Source: Pseudomonas oryzihabitans
Lineage (GTDB): Bacteria > Pseudomonadota > Gammaproteobacteria > Pseudomonadales > Pseudomonadaceae
Reading direction: 5' to 3'
Assembly: GCF_007665395.1 (NCBI RefSeq)
Contig: NZ_VDND01000016.1
Span: 43,219-107,218 of the forward strand
Length of the DNA: 64,000 nt
A program made the position numbers and the translations under genes. Every line of letters begins with the position of its first letter. The first letter of the stretch is position 1. Shown one piece after another: positions 33,797 through 42,840 of this stretch. Below the pieces are notes generated by a model. That model ran no database searches, was not told the origin of the DNA, and saw nothing but the letters and a program-made list of their open reading frames with translations.

Positions 33797-35560
33797 ATGA
33801 CTCCGATCCGTTTCTCCGTCGCCGCCCTCCGTCGTCCGCTCGCCGCCGTCGCCACCGTGCTCGCCCTGTCCGCCGGTGCCGCCCAGGCCGAATCCGTGAG
33901 CCTGGTAGGCCTGAACCTGTCCGGCGCGGGTTTCGCACCCCAGGTGCTGCCCGGCATCAATGGCACCAACTACATCTTCCCGGTGGAAGCCTACTTCCAG
34001 CAGTGGAGCGCCCGCGGCGTCAAGCTGATCCGCTTCCCCATCATCTGGGAGCGCCTGCAACCCAAGCTGGGCGGACCCCTGGACAGCGCCTACGTGGCCC
34101 TGGTGAACCAGACCTTCGGCTACGCGCAGAAGCACGGCATCAAGATCATCCTGGACCTGCACAACTACGCCCGCTACCGCGGCCAGGTGATCGGGACCAG
34201 CAGCGTACCCTATGCCCGCTACCAGGAAATCATGAGCCACATCGCGCGGCAGTGGAGCGGTCAGTCCTCGCTGTACGCCTACGACATCATGAACGAGCCC
34301 CACGATGCCATGGCCTACTGGCCGACCGCGGCCCAGTACGGCATCAACGGCGTTCGCGCCGTGGACAGCAGCCGGCCGGTCATCGTCGAAGGCAACGGCT
34401 GGTCGAGCGCGACCCGCTGGGCCGAATTCAACGACTCCCTGCTGAACCTCAAGGATCCGGCCAACAACATCATCTTCTCGGCGCATTCCTACTTCGACGA
34501 GAACGCCGGCGGCAGCTACGACAAGACCGACGTCAACAAGCTCGACGCCAACTACGGCGTGACCCGCGTCAAGCCCTTCGTCGACTGGCTGAAGAAGAAC
34601 GGCAAGCGCGGCTACATCGGTGAATTCGGCGTCCCGGACAACAATCCGCGCTGGAACCTGCTGATGGACAATATGCTGGCCTACCTCAAGCAGAACTGCA
34701 TCCCGGCGTCCTACTGGGCGGCCGGCCCGGGCTGGGGCAGCTACTTCATGTCGGTGGAGCCCATCAATGGCCAGGAGCGTCCGCAGTGGCCGACCCTGCG
34801 CAAGTACCTGGACGACAGCAGCTGCACCGCCATCGGCCCGATCGCCAGCGGCAGCACCACGCCGTCGACCGGTAACAGCGGCACCGGCAGCAGCGGCTCC
34901 ACCGGCGGCAATGCCGGCGCCGTCGGCAACACGGGCGGCAGCAGCAATGACAGCGCTGGCAACAGCGGTAGCAACGCGGGCGTCGAGACCCCGGCCACCG
35001 GCGGTGCGACCGCCGGCACCGTGACCTCGGTGCTCAATGACTTCACCAACGCGGACTGGCTCAAGGGCGTCTACCGCAACAAGGCCGCCGTCTCGGTGCC
35101 CGGCACCGCGGTGAATCGTGCCGCCTTCAAGGCCGGCGCCTATCTGACCACCGCGGACGGTCAGGTGCGGCGGATCTCGTCGGTGCAGGTCGGCAGCAGC
35201 CTGGGGGTCTTCACCGAGGGTGCCGCCCTGAACGGCAACGCCATGGGCTATCCGAAGACGGTGACCGTCTCGCCTACCGAGGTGAGCAGTGCCGCCAGCG
35301 TCAGCAGCCCGATCAACGACTTCACCAACAGTGACTGGAACCGGGGCGTCTATCGTCGCGCCGCGGCCATCTCCATCCCGGCCACCGCGGCCAATCGCTC
35401 GGCCTTCAAGCTGGGTGGCTCGGTCCGCCTCGCCAATGGCCAGGTCGTCAAGATCAGCTATGTGCAGGAAGGGGCGAAGAACCTGGGCGTATTCCTCGAT
35501 GCCAGCCGCCTGGACGCCAGCGTCGGCTATCCCAATACCCTGGTGTCCTTCAGCCGCTGA
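33797..35560 (+). CDS. secreted GH5 endoglucanase with duplicated C-terminal module
   Basis: 587 residues with a signal peptide (RRPLAAVATVLALSAGAAQA). The catalytic domain (about 30-350) is a glycoside hydrolase family 5 barrel: acid/base Glu167 in IMNEPHD and nucleophile Glu276 in GEFG. A Gly/Ser/Asn/Thr-rich linker (about 353-405) follows, then two copies of an 80-odd-residue module (about 412-497 and 505-587), each starting NDFTN(A/S)DW and containing GVYR, NR(A/S)AFK and GYP. The module is not one I recognise; carbohydrate or surface binding is possible. It hydrolyses beta-1,4-glucan, outside the cell or in the periplasm. Confidence 0.87.
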   Translation: MTPIRFSVAALRRPLAAVATVLALSAGAAQAESVSLVGLNLSGAGFAPQVLPGINGTNYIFPVEAYFQQWSARGVKLIRFPIIWERLQPKLGGPLDSAYVALVNQTFGYAQKHGIKIILDLHNYARYRGQVIGTSSVPYARYQEIMSHIARQWSGQSSLYAYDIMNEPHDAMAYWPTAAQYGINGVRAVDSSRPVIVEGNGWSSATRWAEFNDSLLNLKDPANNIIFSAHSYFDENAGGSYDKTDVNKLDANYGVTRVKPFVDWLKKNGKRGYIGEFGVPDNNPRWNLLMDNMLAYLKQNCIPASYWAAGPGWGSYFMSVEPINGQERPQWPTLRKYLDDSSCTAIGPIASGSTTPSTGNSGTGSSGSTGGNAGAVGNTGGSSNDSAGNSGSNAGVETPATGGATAGTVTSVLNDFTNADWLKGVYRNKAAVSVPGTAVNRAAFKAGAYLTTADGQVRRISSVQVGSSLGVFTEGAALNGNAMGYPKTVTVSPTEVSSAASVSSPINDFTNSDWNRGVYRRAAAISIPATAANRSAFKLGGSVRLANGQVVKISYVQEGAKNLGVFLDASRLDASVGYPNTLVSFSR

Positions 35561-35584
35561 TCACGGCGGAGGTTCCGACGGCAA

Positions 35585-35616
35585 AACCCGGTGGCTCAGG
35601 CCACCGGGTTTTTTTC
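35585..35616. terminator. bidirectional rho-independent terminator
   Basis: AACCCGGTGG (35585-35594) pairs with CCACCGGGTT (35601-35610), with one more pair closing the loop, and is followed by a T-run. An A-tract on the other side would let it also serve the convergent ClpP-like gene. Confidence 0.85.
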
Positions 35617-35618
35617 GT

Positions 35619-36170
35619 TCAGAGGTGAATGAAGCTGACCTTCTCACCTGGCTGCACCAGGCATTCGTCCACCGCGTGGATCACCCCGGTGGTCAGGGCC
35701 GCTTCCGGGCTCAGCAGGCGGGCGTTGGCCTTCAGGCAGCTGTAGATGTCCAGGGCTTCCGCGGCACCGGCGGTACGCTCGGCGACGATGCGGGCATAGA
35801 GATCCAGGTCGTAGTCCAGGCACATGGCGTATTCCGCCATGCGGGCGTGGTCGACCGAATTGTTCAGGTTCCAGTAGAAGGAGTGATAGAGGAACTTGCT
35901 GTGGCGACTGGCCGTGCGGTGCTGGCCGGCCAGGAAGAGGATGTTGCCCATCGACTCGACGGTACCCAGGTTGTGGGTGTGCACCGGCAGCGGCAGCGAC
36001 TGCAGGAAGTTGTACAGGGTGAAGCCATAGCTGCAATCACCGCCCATGGTGGCGATCTTGAGCAGGATGCGCGAGGCGTCCTGCTGGACCGCCTGGGAAC
36101 ACTGGGCGATCAGCTGGCCGCAGCTGCCGGAATTGATGGGAGCGGTGAAATGGATGACATGGGTGCTCAT
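35619..36170 (-). CDS. orphan ClpP-like (S14-fold) serine peptidase
   Basis: 183 residues with a ClpP-type fold. The nucleophile is Ser73 in TVESMGN, matching the ASMG of ClpP, and the catalytic His is His96 in FLYHSFYW, matching the MIH of ClpP. The oxyanion glycines (IATMGGDCSYG) are also present, but the third residue (Asp) is not obvious. It lacks the N-terminal and hydrophobic-patch features that bind ClpX and ClpA, and no Clp ATPase is adjacent. The canonical clpP is at 48365-49006. Function unknown; the target could be membrane or small proteins. Confidence 0.8.
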   Translation of the reverse strand: MSTHVIHFTAPINSGSCGQLIAQCSQAVQQDASRILLKIATMGGDCSYGFTLYNFLQSLPLPVHTHNLGTVESMGNILFLAGQHRTASRHSKFLYHSFYWNLNNSVDHARMAEYAMCLDYDLDLYARIVAERTAGAAEALDIYSCLKANARLLSPEAALTTGVIHAVDECLVQPGEKVSFIHL

Positions 36171-36302
36171 GGGGCCTACCGACGCGCCGGGGAGCCGACG
36201 GAGGGCCGGGCTCTATATATCCTGCTTCGGCGGTTTCCGGGGCGGCTTGAGCCCGGGCGACGACTCGCCGACGAAGCGTGTCGGGAGCGGATGGGCCCTT
36301 TC

Positions 36303-37103
36303 CTAGCGGAGCAGCAGCAGGGGCACCTCGGTCTTGTGCAGCAGCTGGGTGGTGCGGCTGCCACGCAGGAAGCGCCAGACCGAAGAGTGGCTATAGGCGC
36401 CCATGATCAGCAGGTCGGCGCGGCGCTCATCGAGGTGGCGCGGGACGATGCGCTCCACTTCGCCATGGGCCACGGTGGTGTCCACCCGGCAGCCCGCGCT
36501 ACGCAGCAGCAGGGCCAGGTCGTCGAGACGCTTGCGCAGCACCGGATCGTCCTCGCCGACCCGCAGCAGGGTGCCGCTCATTCCCGCCAACAGCGGGCTG
36601 CGCGCCAGGGCCAGGACGCCCTGGTGGGTGGCTTCCCGGCCATCATAGGCGATGGTGAATTGGCGTGGCTGCTTGAAGGGACCCGAACACACCAGGATCG
36701 GGCGGTGCACGGCGCGCACCACCGCCTCCAGCTGGCTGCCGATGCCACTGTCCCCGGAGCCTTCGCCACGCTTGCCGATCACCAGCAGGCGAGTGTCCGC
36801 TTCCAGGGTCTTCAGGGTATCGACCAGGCCTTCGGGGCGGCGCAGGATCTGCGGCGGCAGGGTCAGCCCCTGTTGCAGCAGCCGCTGGCGCGCCTTGAGC
36901 AGCAGCGCCTTGGCCATCCCGGCACCGGCATCGTCCTCGAGGAAGACCGGCTCGCCATTGGCGACCTTCTTGCCACTGCTGGCCGCTTCCTGCACATGCA
37001 GCAGGGTGACGGGCGCATCCAGCCGCCGCGACAACCAGGCGGTGTGATCGCAGACGCTTTCGGCGTGGGGGGATCCATCGATGCAGGCGAGCAGGGAGGC
37101 CAT
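36303..37103 (-). CDS. universal stress protein, tandem UspA domains
   Basis: 266 residues, two UspA domains fused (about 1-145 and 150-266). The second holds the ATP-binding pattern GAYSHSSVWRFLRGS, and the first a GKRGEGSGDSGIGS segment. Such tandem USPs in Pseudomonas respond to anaerobiosis, stationary phase or oxidative stress; this one is not assigned. The ATG at 37103 has AAGGAA upstream; longer in-frame starts would add a basic extension unlike the family. Confidence 0.85.
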   Translation of the reverse strand: MASLLACIDGSPHAESVCDHTAWLSRRLDAPVTLLHVQEAASSGKKVANGEPVFLEDDAGAGMAKALLLKARQRLLQQGLTLPPQILRRPEGLVDTLKTLEADTRLLVIGKRGEGSGDSGIGSQLEAVVRAVHRPILVCSGPFKQPRQFTIAYDGREATHQGVLALARSPLLAGMSGTLLRVGEDDPVLRKRLDDLALLLRSAGCRVDTTVAHGEVERIVPRHLDERRADLLIMGAYSHSSVWRFLRGSRTTQLLHKTEVPLLLLR

Positions 37104-37240
37104 AGCGGTATTCCTTGGCGAGGCGGGGACCAGCACGATCCCAGCCATGAGCGTAGCACCGGTCCGGCGACGTCCAGACGCCGCCTGGGGGTCATCTTTG
37201 GCTTTTGCTGGACAGGTCACGGCCAGCATTCCGGACGCCC

Positions 37241-37431
37241 TCACATTTCGTGGCGACCGCGTGCCCGGAGGAGCGGCAACCGCTGGATTTCACCGGCTCC
37301 TTCGTGGCGCTGGGCGATCCGGATATCGAGTGGGTACCGCTCCACCGGGTAGCCCTCCCGGTTGCCGTAGCCGCCAAGGATCCGGATCGCCTTAGGCGCA
37401 CCCGCTGGGCGCTCTCGCTGGCGAAGGCTTC
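37241..37431 (-). pseudogene. C-terminal remnant of an acyl-CoA dehydrogenase
   Basis: Immediately downstream of the hibch stop codon the minus strand carries the end of an acyl-CoA dehydrogenase. EAFASESAQRVR reads in one frame, then after a +1/-1 shift near 37391-37396 it continues as KAIRILGGYGNREGYPVERY and DIRIAQRHEGAGEIQRL. These match the conserved ACAD tail (AIQIHGGYGYTKEYPVERYYRD..EGTSEIQRL). The catalytic-loop positions are already altered and the first 300-odd codons are missing. The rest of the 37104-37433 interval shows nothing else. Confidence 0.8.
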
Positions 37432-37433
37432 CC

Positions 37434-38486
37434 TCAGGCCTGGCGAAAATCGGCGAAAAAGGCCGCTACGCGCCGCGGGTCCAGCTCCTGCCAGCGAGCC
37501 GGATTCCAGTGCGGCGTGCGGTCCTTGTCCACCAGCATGGCGCGTACCCCCTCGACGATCTCGCCCTTTTCGAACCAGCGGCCATCCAGGTGCAGCTCGA
37601 GGGCGAAGCACTGTTCCAGCGACAGCCCGCTGCCTTGCCGCAGCAGCTCGAGGGCGGTGGCCACCGCCAGCGGCGAACGCTGATCCAGGATGGCCAGGGT
37701 CTCCTGGGCCCAGTCGCGATAGGCAGGACGCTCTTCTTGGGCGAGCCCGGTACGCAGCTCCGCGACGGTCGCCGCCGCGAAGTGCTCGGCGATGGCGGGC
37801 CGCAGGTCGGTCAGCCGGGGCGCTTCCACCGGGGCCGTGGCGTAAGCCTGGAGTAGGGCGGCCAGGTCGGTCGGCCCCTTGGCCGTGGCCTCTTCCAGGC
37901 GCTGCTGCAGGGCCTCGTGCTGGGCCTCGGCGACGAAGACATCGGCGAGACCGGCGGCCAGGGCATCGGCGGGGCCGATCTGCACCCCGGTGAGCCCCAG
38001 GTAGAGTCCCAGGTGATCGGGCAGGCGCGGCAGGAAATGGCTGGCGCCGACGTCGGGGAAGTAGCCGATGGCGGTCTCCGGCATGGCCATGCGGGTACGC
38101 TCGCTGACGATCCGCAGCCGCGCCGCCTGCACCAGGCCCATGCCGCCGCCCAGCACCAGGCCGTGGGCCAGCGCCAATACCGGCTTGGGATAGCGGTGCA
38201 GGGCGAGGTCGAGGGCGTATTCCTCGGCGAAGAAGGTCAGGTGCAGGTCGTCGCCGCGCTGGTAGCTGTCGTACAGCGCGCGCACGTCACCCCCGGCGCA
38301 GAACGCCTTGGGGCCGTTGCCGCGCAGCACCACCACCCGCACGCCGGGGTCCTGCTCCCAGTCGCGCAGGGCCTGGTGCAGGCTGCGCACCATCTCCAGG
38401 TCCAGGGCATTGAGCCCGGCCGGGCGATTGAGGGTCAGGTAGCCGACCCCACCGCGTCTTTCCAACAGCACCTTGGCGTCGTTCAT
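37434..38486 (-). CDS. 3-hydroxyisobutyryl-CoA hydrolase (HIBCH-type)
   Basis: 350-residue crotonase-superfamily hydrolase that releases 3-hydroxyisobutyrate in valine catabolism. The family pattern is clear: FCAGGDVRALYD, HGLVLGGGMGLVQAARLRIV and MAMPETAIGYFPDVGASHFL. The longer length (350 rather than about 260) separates it from true hydratases. The start overlaps the mmsB stop by four bases. It is the last intact gene of the operon; a broken acyl-CoA dehydrogenase follows directly. Confidence 0.9.
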   Translation of the reverse strand: MNDAKVLLERRGGVGYLTLNRPAGLNALDLEMVRSLHQALRDWEQDPGVRVVVLRGNGPKAFCAGGDVRALYDSYQRGDDLHLTFFAEEYALDLALHRYPKPVLALAHGLVLGGGMGLVQAARLRIVSERTRMAMPETAIGYFPDVGASHFLPRLPDHLGLYLGLTGVQIGPADALAAGLADVFVAEAQHEALQQRLEEATAKGPTDLAALLQAYATAPVEAPRLTDLRPAIAEHFAAATVAELRTGLAQEERPAYRDWAQETLAILDQRSPLAVATALELLRQGSGLSLEQCFALELHLDGRWFEKGEIVEGVRAMLVDKDRTPHWNPARWQELDPRRVAAFFADFRQA

Positions 38487-39379
38487 GCACCGTCCTCGTC
38501 CAGGTAGTCCTGGATGATGGCCGAGAAATCCAGCCCGCCGCCACCGGTCTGGCTGAACCTCTGGTAGAGCTGCTGCGCCACGGCGCCGAGGATCACCGGC
38601 TGGCGCACCGCGCGGGCGGCCTCGGTGGCCAGGCCCAGGTCCTTGAGCATTAGCTCGGCGGCGAAGCCGCCCTGGTAGCCGCGCGAGGCCGGCGCCTGGG
38701 GCAGCACGTCCGGGTAGGGATTGTTCACCTCCGAGCTCCAGCAGCGGCCGCTGCTGGTATTGATCACCCCGGCCAGGGTCTTGGCGTCCATGCCCAGGCG
38801 GGTACCCAGGGCCATCGCCTCGGCCACCCCGATCATGGAAATGCCGAGCAGCAGGTTGTTGGCCACCTTGGCCACCTGGCCGTTGCCGCTGGCGCCGCAG
38901 TGCACCAGGTTGCGGCCCATGGCGGCCAGTAGCGGTTGGGCGCGCTGGAAGCCGGCCGCGCTGCCGCCGACCATGAAGGTGAGGGTGCCCGCCGCGGCGC
39001 CGCCAGTGCCGCCGGAGACCGGTGCATCCAGCAGTTCCAGCCCGCGCTCGGCGGCGGCGCTGGCCACCGCCCGGGCGCTGAGCGGGTCTATGGTGGAGGA
39101 ATCGATCAGCAGGGTGCCCGGCCGGGCGTGGGCGATCAATCCGTCCTCCCCCAGGTAGACCGTCTTCACGTGGGCGGCCGCGGGCAGCATGGTGGTGATC
39201 ACTTCCGCGCCGCTCTCGGCGACGGCGGTGGGCGAGGCGGCGACCTCGGCACCTTCGGCGCGCAGCGCGTCCAGGGCGGCGGTGGAGAGGTCATAGACGG
39301 TCAGCCGATGGCCGGCCTTGAGCAGGTTGCGGGCCATGGGCGCGCCCATGTTGCCCAGTCCCAAAAATCCCAGATGCAT
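38483..39379 (-). CDS. mmsB: 3-hydroxyisobutyrate dehydrogenase
   Basis: 298 residues oxidising 3-hydroxyisobutyrate to methylmalonate semialdehyde with NAD+. The N-terminal dinucleotide fold FLGLGNMGAPMARNLLKAGH, the substrate motif DAPVSGGTGGA and the catalytic Lys segment GNGQVAKVANN are all present. The start at 39379 (MHLGFLG) has GGGAG upstream; an ATG six codons earlier, overlapping the mmsA stop, is possible. It belongs to acs-mmsA-mmsB-hibch. Confidence 0.93.
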   Translation of the reverse strand: MHLGFLGLGNMGAPMARNLLKAGHRLTVYDLSTAALDALRAEGAEVAASPTAVAESGAEVITTMLPAAAHVKTVYLGEDGLIAHARPGTLLIDSSTIDPLSARAVASAAAERGLELLDAPVSGGTGGAAAGTLTFMVGGSAAGFQRAQPLLAAMGRNLVHCGASGNGQVAKVANNLLLGISMIGVAEAMALGTRLGMDAKTLAGVINTSSGRCWSSEVNNPYPDVLPQAPASRGYQGGFAAELMLKDLGLATEAARAVRQPVILGAVAQQLYQRFSQTGGGGLDFSAIIQDYLDEDGA

Positions 39380-39393
39380 GCTGGCGTCTCCCG

Positions 39394-40902
39394 TCATTTG
39401 AGGGTGATGGTGGTGTTCACGGCGGCGCCGACGTCCTGCTCGTCCGGCCAGCGGGTGGTGATGGTCTTGGTCTGGGTATAGAAGAGCACCGCCTGCTTGC
39501 CGTAGGGGCCGAGGTCGCCGAGCTTGGAGGCGCGCGAACCGCTGAAGGAGAACAGCGGCACCGGCACCGGGATGGGCACGTTGATGCCGACCTGGCCGAC
39601 GTCGATGTCTTCCTGGAAGCGCCGCGCCGCCGCGCCGGAGCGGGTGAAGAGGGCGACGCCATTGCCGTTGGGGTTGGCGTTGATCAGGGCGATGGCCTCG
39701 TCGAGGGTGGCCGCGTGCATCACGCAGAGCACCGGGCCGAACAGCTCCTCGCGGTACAGGGTCATGTCGGTGGTGACCCCGGAGAACAGCGTCGGACCGA
39801 CGAAGTTGCCGCGCTCGTAGCGGTCGACCTGGACGTTGCGACCATCCAGCTCCAGCGTCGCCCCTTCGCTCACGCCACGCTCGATCAGCCCGCTGACCCG
39901 GTCCAGTGCCTGGCAGGAGATCAGCGGGCCGACGTCGGTGCCTTGCTCGTGACCCGCCCCCACCTTGAGGCTGCGCGCCTTGGCCACCAGGTCCGGCACC
40001 CAGCTGTTGGCTTCACCCACCAGCACCACCACCGAGACCGCCATGCAGCGCTGACCGGCCGCGCCGAAGGCGGCGCCCACCAGGTTGGCCAGGGTCTGCT
40101 CGCGGGGCGCATCGGGCATCACCACGGCATGGTTCTTGGCGCCCATCATGCACTGGACCCGCTTGCCGGCCTCGCTGGCGCGACGATAGACGTGGGTGCC
40201 GACGCGGGTAGAGCCGACGAAGGAGAGTGCCTTGATGTCCGGGTGATCGCAGAGGGCATCCACCACCGCCGGGCCGCCATGTACCACGTTGAGCACCCCG
40301 GGCGGTACCCCGGCTGCCAGCGCCAGCTCGGCCAGGCGCATGGTCACCAGCGGATCCTGCTCCGAGGGCTTGAGCACGAAGGTGTTGCCGCAGGCGATGG
40401 CCATGGGAAACATCCACAGCGGGATCATCGCCGGGAAGTTGAAGGGCGTGATGCCGGCGCAGACCCCGAGCGGCTGCAGCAGGGTATAGGTGTCCACCCC
40501 GCTGGCGACATTGTTGGCCAGCTCGCCCAGTTGCAGGTTGCCGATGCCGGCCGCGTGCTCCACCACCTCCAGGCCACGGAAGACATCGCCTTCGGCGTCC
40601 GCCAGGGTCTTGCCCTGCTCGGCCGTCAGCAGGGCGGCCAGTTCGCTCAGGTGTTCGCGGATCAACTGCTGATAGCGCAGGAAGATCCGGGCGCGAGCGC
40701 CAATCGGCGTCTTGCGCCAACTGGCGAAGGCCGTCTTGGCACTGGCGACGGCGCGCTGTACCTCCTCGGCGGTGGCGAAGGGCACCCGCGCCAGCACCTC
40801 CTGGGTCGCAGGGTTGATCACCTCGCGGCTTTCGCGGCTGGTGGAGGTGACGAACTGGCCGTCGATCAGCAGTGGTACGTGGCGGATGGCAGTCTGGGTC
40901 AT
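39394..40902 (-). CDS. mmsA: CoA-acylating methylmalonate-semialdehyde dehydrogenase
   Basis: 502-residue aldehyde dehydrogenase that converts methylmalonate semialdehyde to propionyl-CoA, the last step of valine degradation; it also handles malonate semialdehyde. Recognised from the NAD-binding GSTRVGTHVYRRA, the catalytic Cys in GAAGQRCMAVS and LFGPVLCVMHA. The gene start overlaps the acs stop by four bases, and mmsB follows closely, so expression is coordinated. Confidence 0.94.
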   Translation of the reverse strand: MTQTAIRHVPLLIDGQFVTSTSRESREVINPATQEVLARVPFATAEEVQRAVASAKTAFASWRKTPIGARARIFLRYQQLIREHLSELAALLTAEQGKTLADAEGDVFRGLEVVEHAAGIGNLQLGELANNVASGVDTYTLLQPLGVCAGITPFNFPAMIPLWMFPMAIACGNTFVLKPSEQDPLVTMRLAELALAAGVPPGVLNVVHGGPAVVDALCDHPDIKALSFVGSTRVGTHVYRRASEAGKRVQCMMGAKNHAVVMPDAPREQTLANLVGAAFGAAGQRCMAVSVVVLVGEANSWVPDLVAKARSLKVGAGHEQGTDVGPLISCQALDRVSGLIERGVSEGATLELDGRNVQVDRYERGNFVGPTLFSGVTTDMTLYREELFGPVLCVMHAATLDEAIALINANPNGNGVALFTRSGAAARRFQEDIDVGQVGINVPIPVPVPLFSFSGSRASKLGDLGPYGKQAVLFYTQTKTITTRWPDEQDVGAAVNTTITLK

Positions 40903-42632
40903 GACAGGGGTTCCTGGGCAGCGGCAACGGAAGGGTGAGCAGGGGCGTCGGCGAAGTCTTCCTCGGCATAGTCGTGGTCGTCGGGCGCACCCCGGGTGCG
41001 GCGCTGCGCCTCGCCCAGGCGCAACTCGATGCGGCGGATCTTGCCGGACAGCGTCTTGGGTAGTTCGCTGACGAATTGCAGGCGGCGCACCCGCTTGTAG
41101 GGCGACAGGCAGCGCCGGGCGAAGCCGAGCAACTCCTGGGCAAGCGCGGGCGAGGGTGGATGGCCGGCGGCGAGGATGACGAAGGCCTTGGGCACGTTGA
41201 GCCGCACCGGATCCGGGCTGGGGACCACGGCGACCTCCATGACCGCCGGATGCTCGATCAGGGCGCTCTCCAGCTCGAAGGGACTGATGCGGTAGTCGGC
41301 CGACTTGAAGACGTCATCGGCGCGCCCGACGAAGGTGATGTAGCCATCGCCGTCGCGCACGGCGGTGTCGCCGGTACGGTAATGGCCGTCGCGCATCACC
41401 TCGGCGGTCTTTTCCGGGCTGTCCTCGTAGCCCAGCATCAGCCCGGCCGGCCGCGGGTTCAACGCCAGTGCCACCTCGCCGTCAGCGCCCGGCTGGCCGT
41501 CGGCATCCAGCAACTGCACCTGGCAGCCCGGCAGCGGCCGGCCCATGGAGCCCGGCTTGAGCGGCTGGCCCGGCGTATTGCCCACCAGCGCCGTGGTCTC
41601 CGACTGGCCGAAGCCGTCCCTGAGGGGCAGCCCCCAGGCAGCCTGCAGGCGGTCGATGATCTCCGGATTGAGCGGCTCGCCCGCGCCGACCAACTCGCGC
41701 AGCTGCAGGCGCTCGCGATAGGCCGCCAGGTCCTCCTGGATCAGCATGCGCCACACCGTGGGCGGCGCGCACAGGCTGGTGACCGGATAGCGGGCCAGCA
41801 CCTCCAGCAGCGCCTGGGGCTTGAAGCGTGGGACGTCATGGATGAACACGCAGGCGCCGGCGTTCCAGGGCGCGAAGACGCAACTCCAGGCGTGCTTGGC
41901 CCAGCCGGGAGAGGAAATATTGAGGTGCACGTCGCCCGGTTGCAGGCCGATCCAGTAGAGGGTGGACAGGTGCCCGATGGGATAGCTGCTGTGGCTGTGC
42001 AGGACCAGCTTGGGCCGCGAGGTGGTTCCCGAGGTGAAATAGAGCAGCAGCGGATCCTCGGCCCGGGTCGGCCCGTCGGGCTGGAAGTCGATGGCGCAGG
42101 CGCCTGGTGCATAGGGGTGCCAGCCGACCACCGGCGCGCCGACGCAGATCCGGGTCAGGGCCGGGTCCAGGCCGGCGCAGCGCTGCGTATGGGCGTTGCC
42201 CACCACCAGATGGGCGATGCGCCCCCGCTGCACCCGGTCCTGCAGATCGGCATCGCTCAGCAGCGTGGTGGCGGGTACCACTACCGCGCCCAGCTTGAAG
42301 GCGCCCAGCAGGGTTTCCCACAGTGCCACCTCGTTGCCCAGCATCACCAGGATCCGGTCGCCGCGGCGCACCCCCTGGCCGCGCAGGAAATTGGCCGTAC
42401 GATTCGAGGCCTGCCTCAGCTCGGCGAAGCTGTGGCGCTCTTCCCGGCCGTCGGCATCCAATCGCCAGAGCGCCGGGCCGGGGTTCTCCTCGGCCAGGTG
42501 ATCGAAGTGGTCGAGCGCCCAGTTGAAGAACTCCAGCTGCGGCCAGCGGAAGTCGCGGACGGCGGTGGCGTAGTCGGTGCGATGGCGCAGCAGGAAGTCG
42601 CGCGCCTGGCGAAAGGCAGTCGTGGCCGTCAT
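40899..42632 (-). CDS. acyl-CoA synthetase (AMP-forming), acs-like
   Basis: 577-residue ANL-superfamily ligase. The phosphate-binding loop is YFTSGTTSRPKLVLHSHSSY; the adenylate motif DGFGQSETT, the hinge YRTGDTAVRDGDGYITFVGR and the C-terminal catalytic Lys in PKTLSGKIRR are all present. Its likely substrates are medium or branched acids; acetate is possible. The ATG at 42632 fits the family N terminus, but a longer start (42677) is open. First gene of the valine operon, transcribed away from the LysR gene. Confidence 0.88.
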   Translation of the reverse strand: MTATTAFRQARDFLLRHRTDYATAVRDFRWPQLEFFNWALDHFDHLAEENPGPALWRLDADGREERHSFAELRQASNRTANFLRGQGVRRGDRILVMLGNEVALWETLLGAFKLGAVVVPATTLLSDADLQDRVQRGRIAHLVVGNAHTQRCAGLDPALTRICVGAPVVGWHPYAPGACAIDFQPDGPTRAEDPLLLYFTSGTTSRPKLVLHSHSSYPIGHLSTLYWIGLQPGDVHLNISSPGWAKHAWSCVFAPWNAGACVFIHDVPRFKPQALLEVLARYPVTSLCAPPTVWRMLIQEDLAAYRERLQLRELVGAGEPLNPEIIDRLQAAWGLPLRDGFGQSETTALVGNTPGQPLKPGSMGRPLPGCQVQLLDADGQPGADGEVALALNPRPAGLMLGYEDSPEKTAEVMRDGHYRTGDTAVRDGDGYITFVGRADDVFKSADYRISPFELESALIEHPAVMEVAVVPSPDPVRLNVPKAFVILAAGHPPSPALAQELLGFARRCLSPYKRVRRLQFVSELPKTLSGKIRRIELRLGEAQRRTRGAPDDHDYAEEDFADAPAHPSVAAAQEPLS

Positions 42633-42840
42633 GACCGATACCCCGCGACGGTCGCGGCGGGCAAGGGGTGACGACATCCGGCCTGGGGCCCGGAAGGAGC
42701 CTGAAGGTGGGTCATGGGTGCCTGCTCTTTATTGTTGTTGGCTAGCAGCGGTCCGCGCCATGACCTCTCGTGGCGCGCCCTGGTAGGCAGTATAGTTCTG
42801 GCAAAAGTCTCCTGGCTTCCGGCAAAAATGCCCAACCGAC

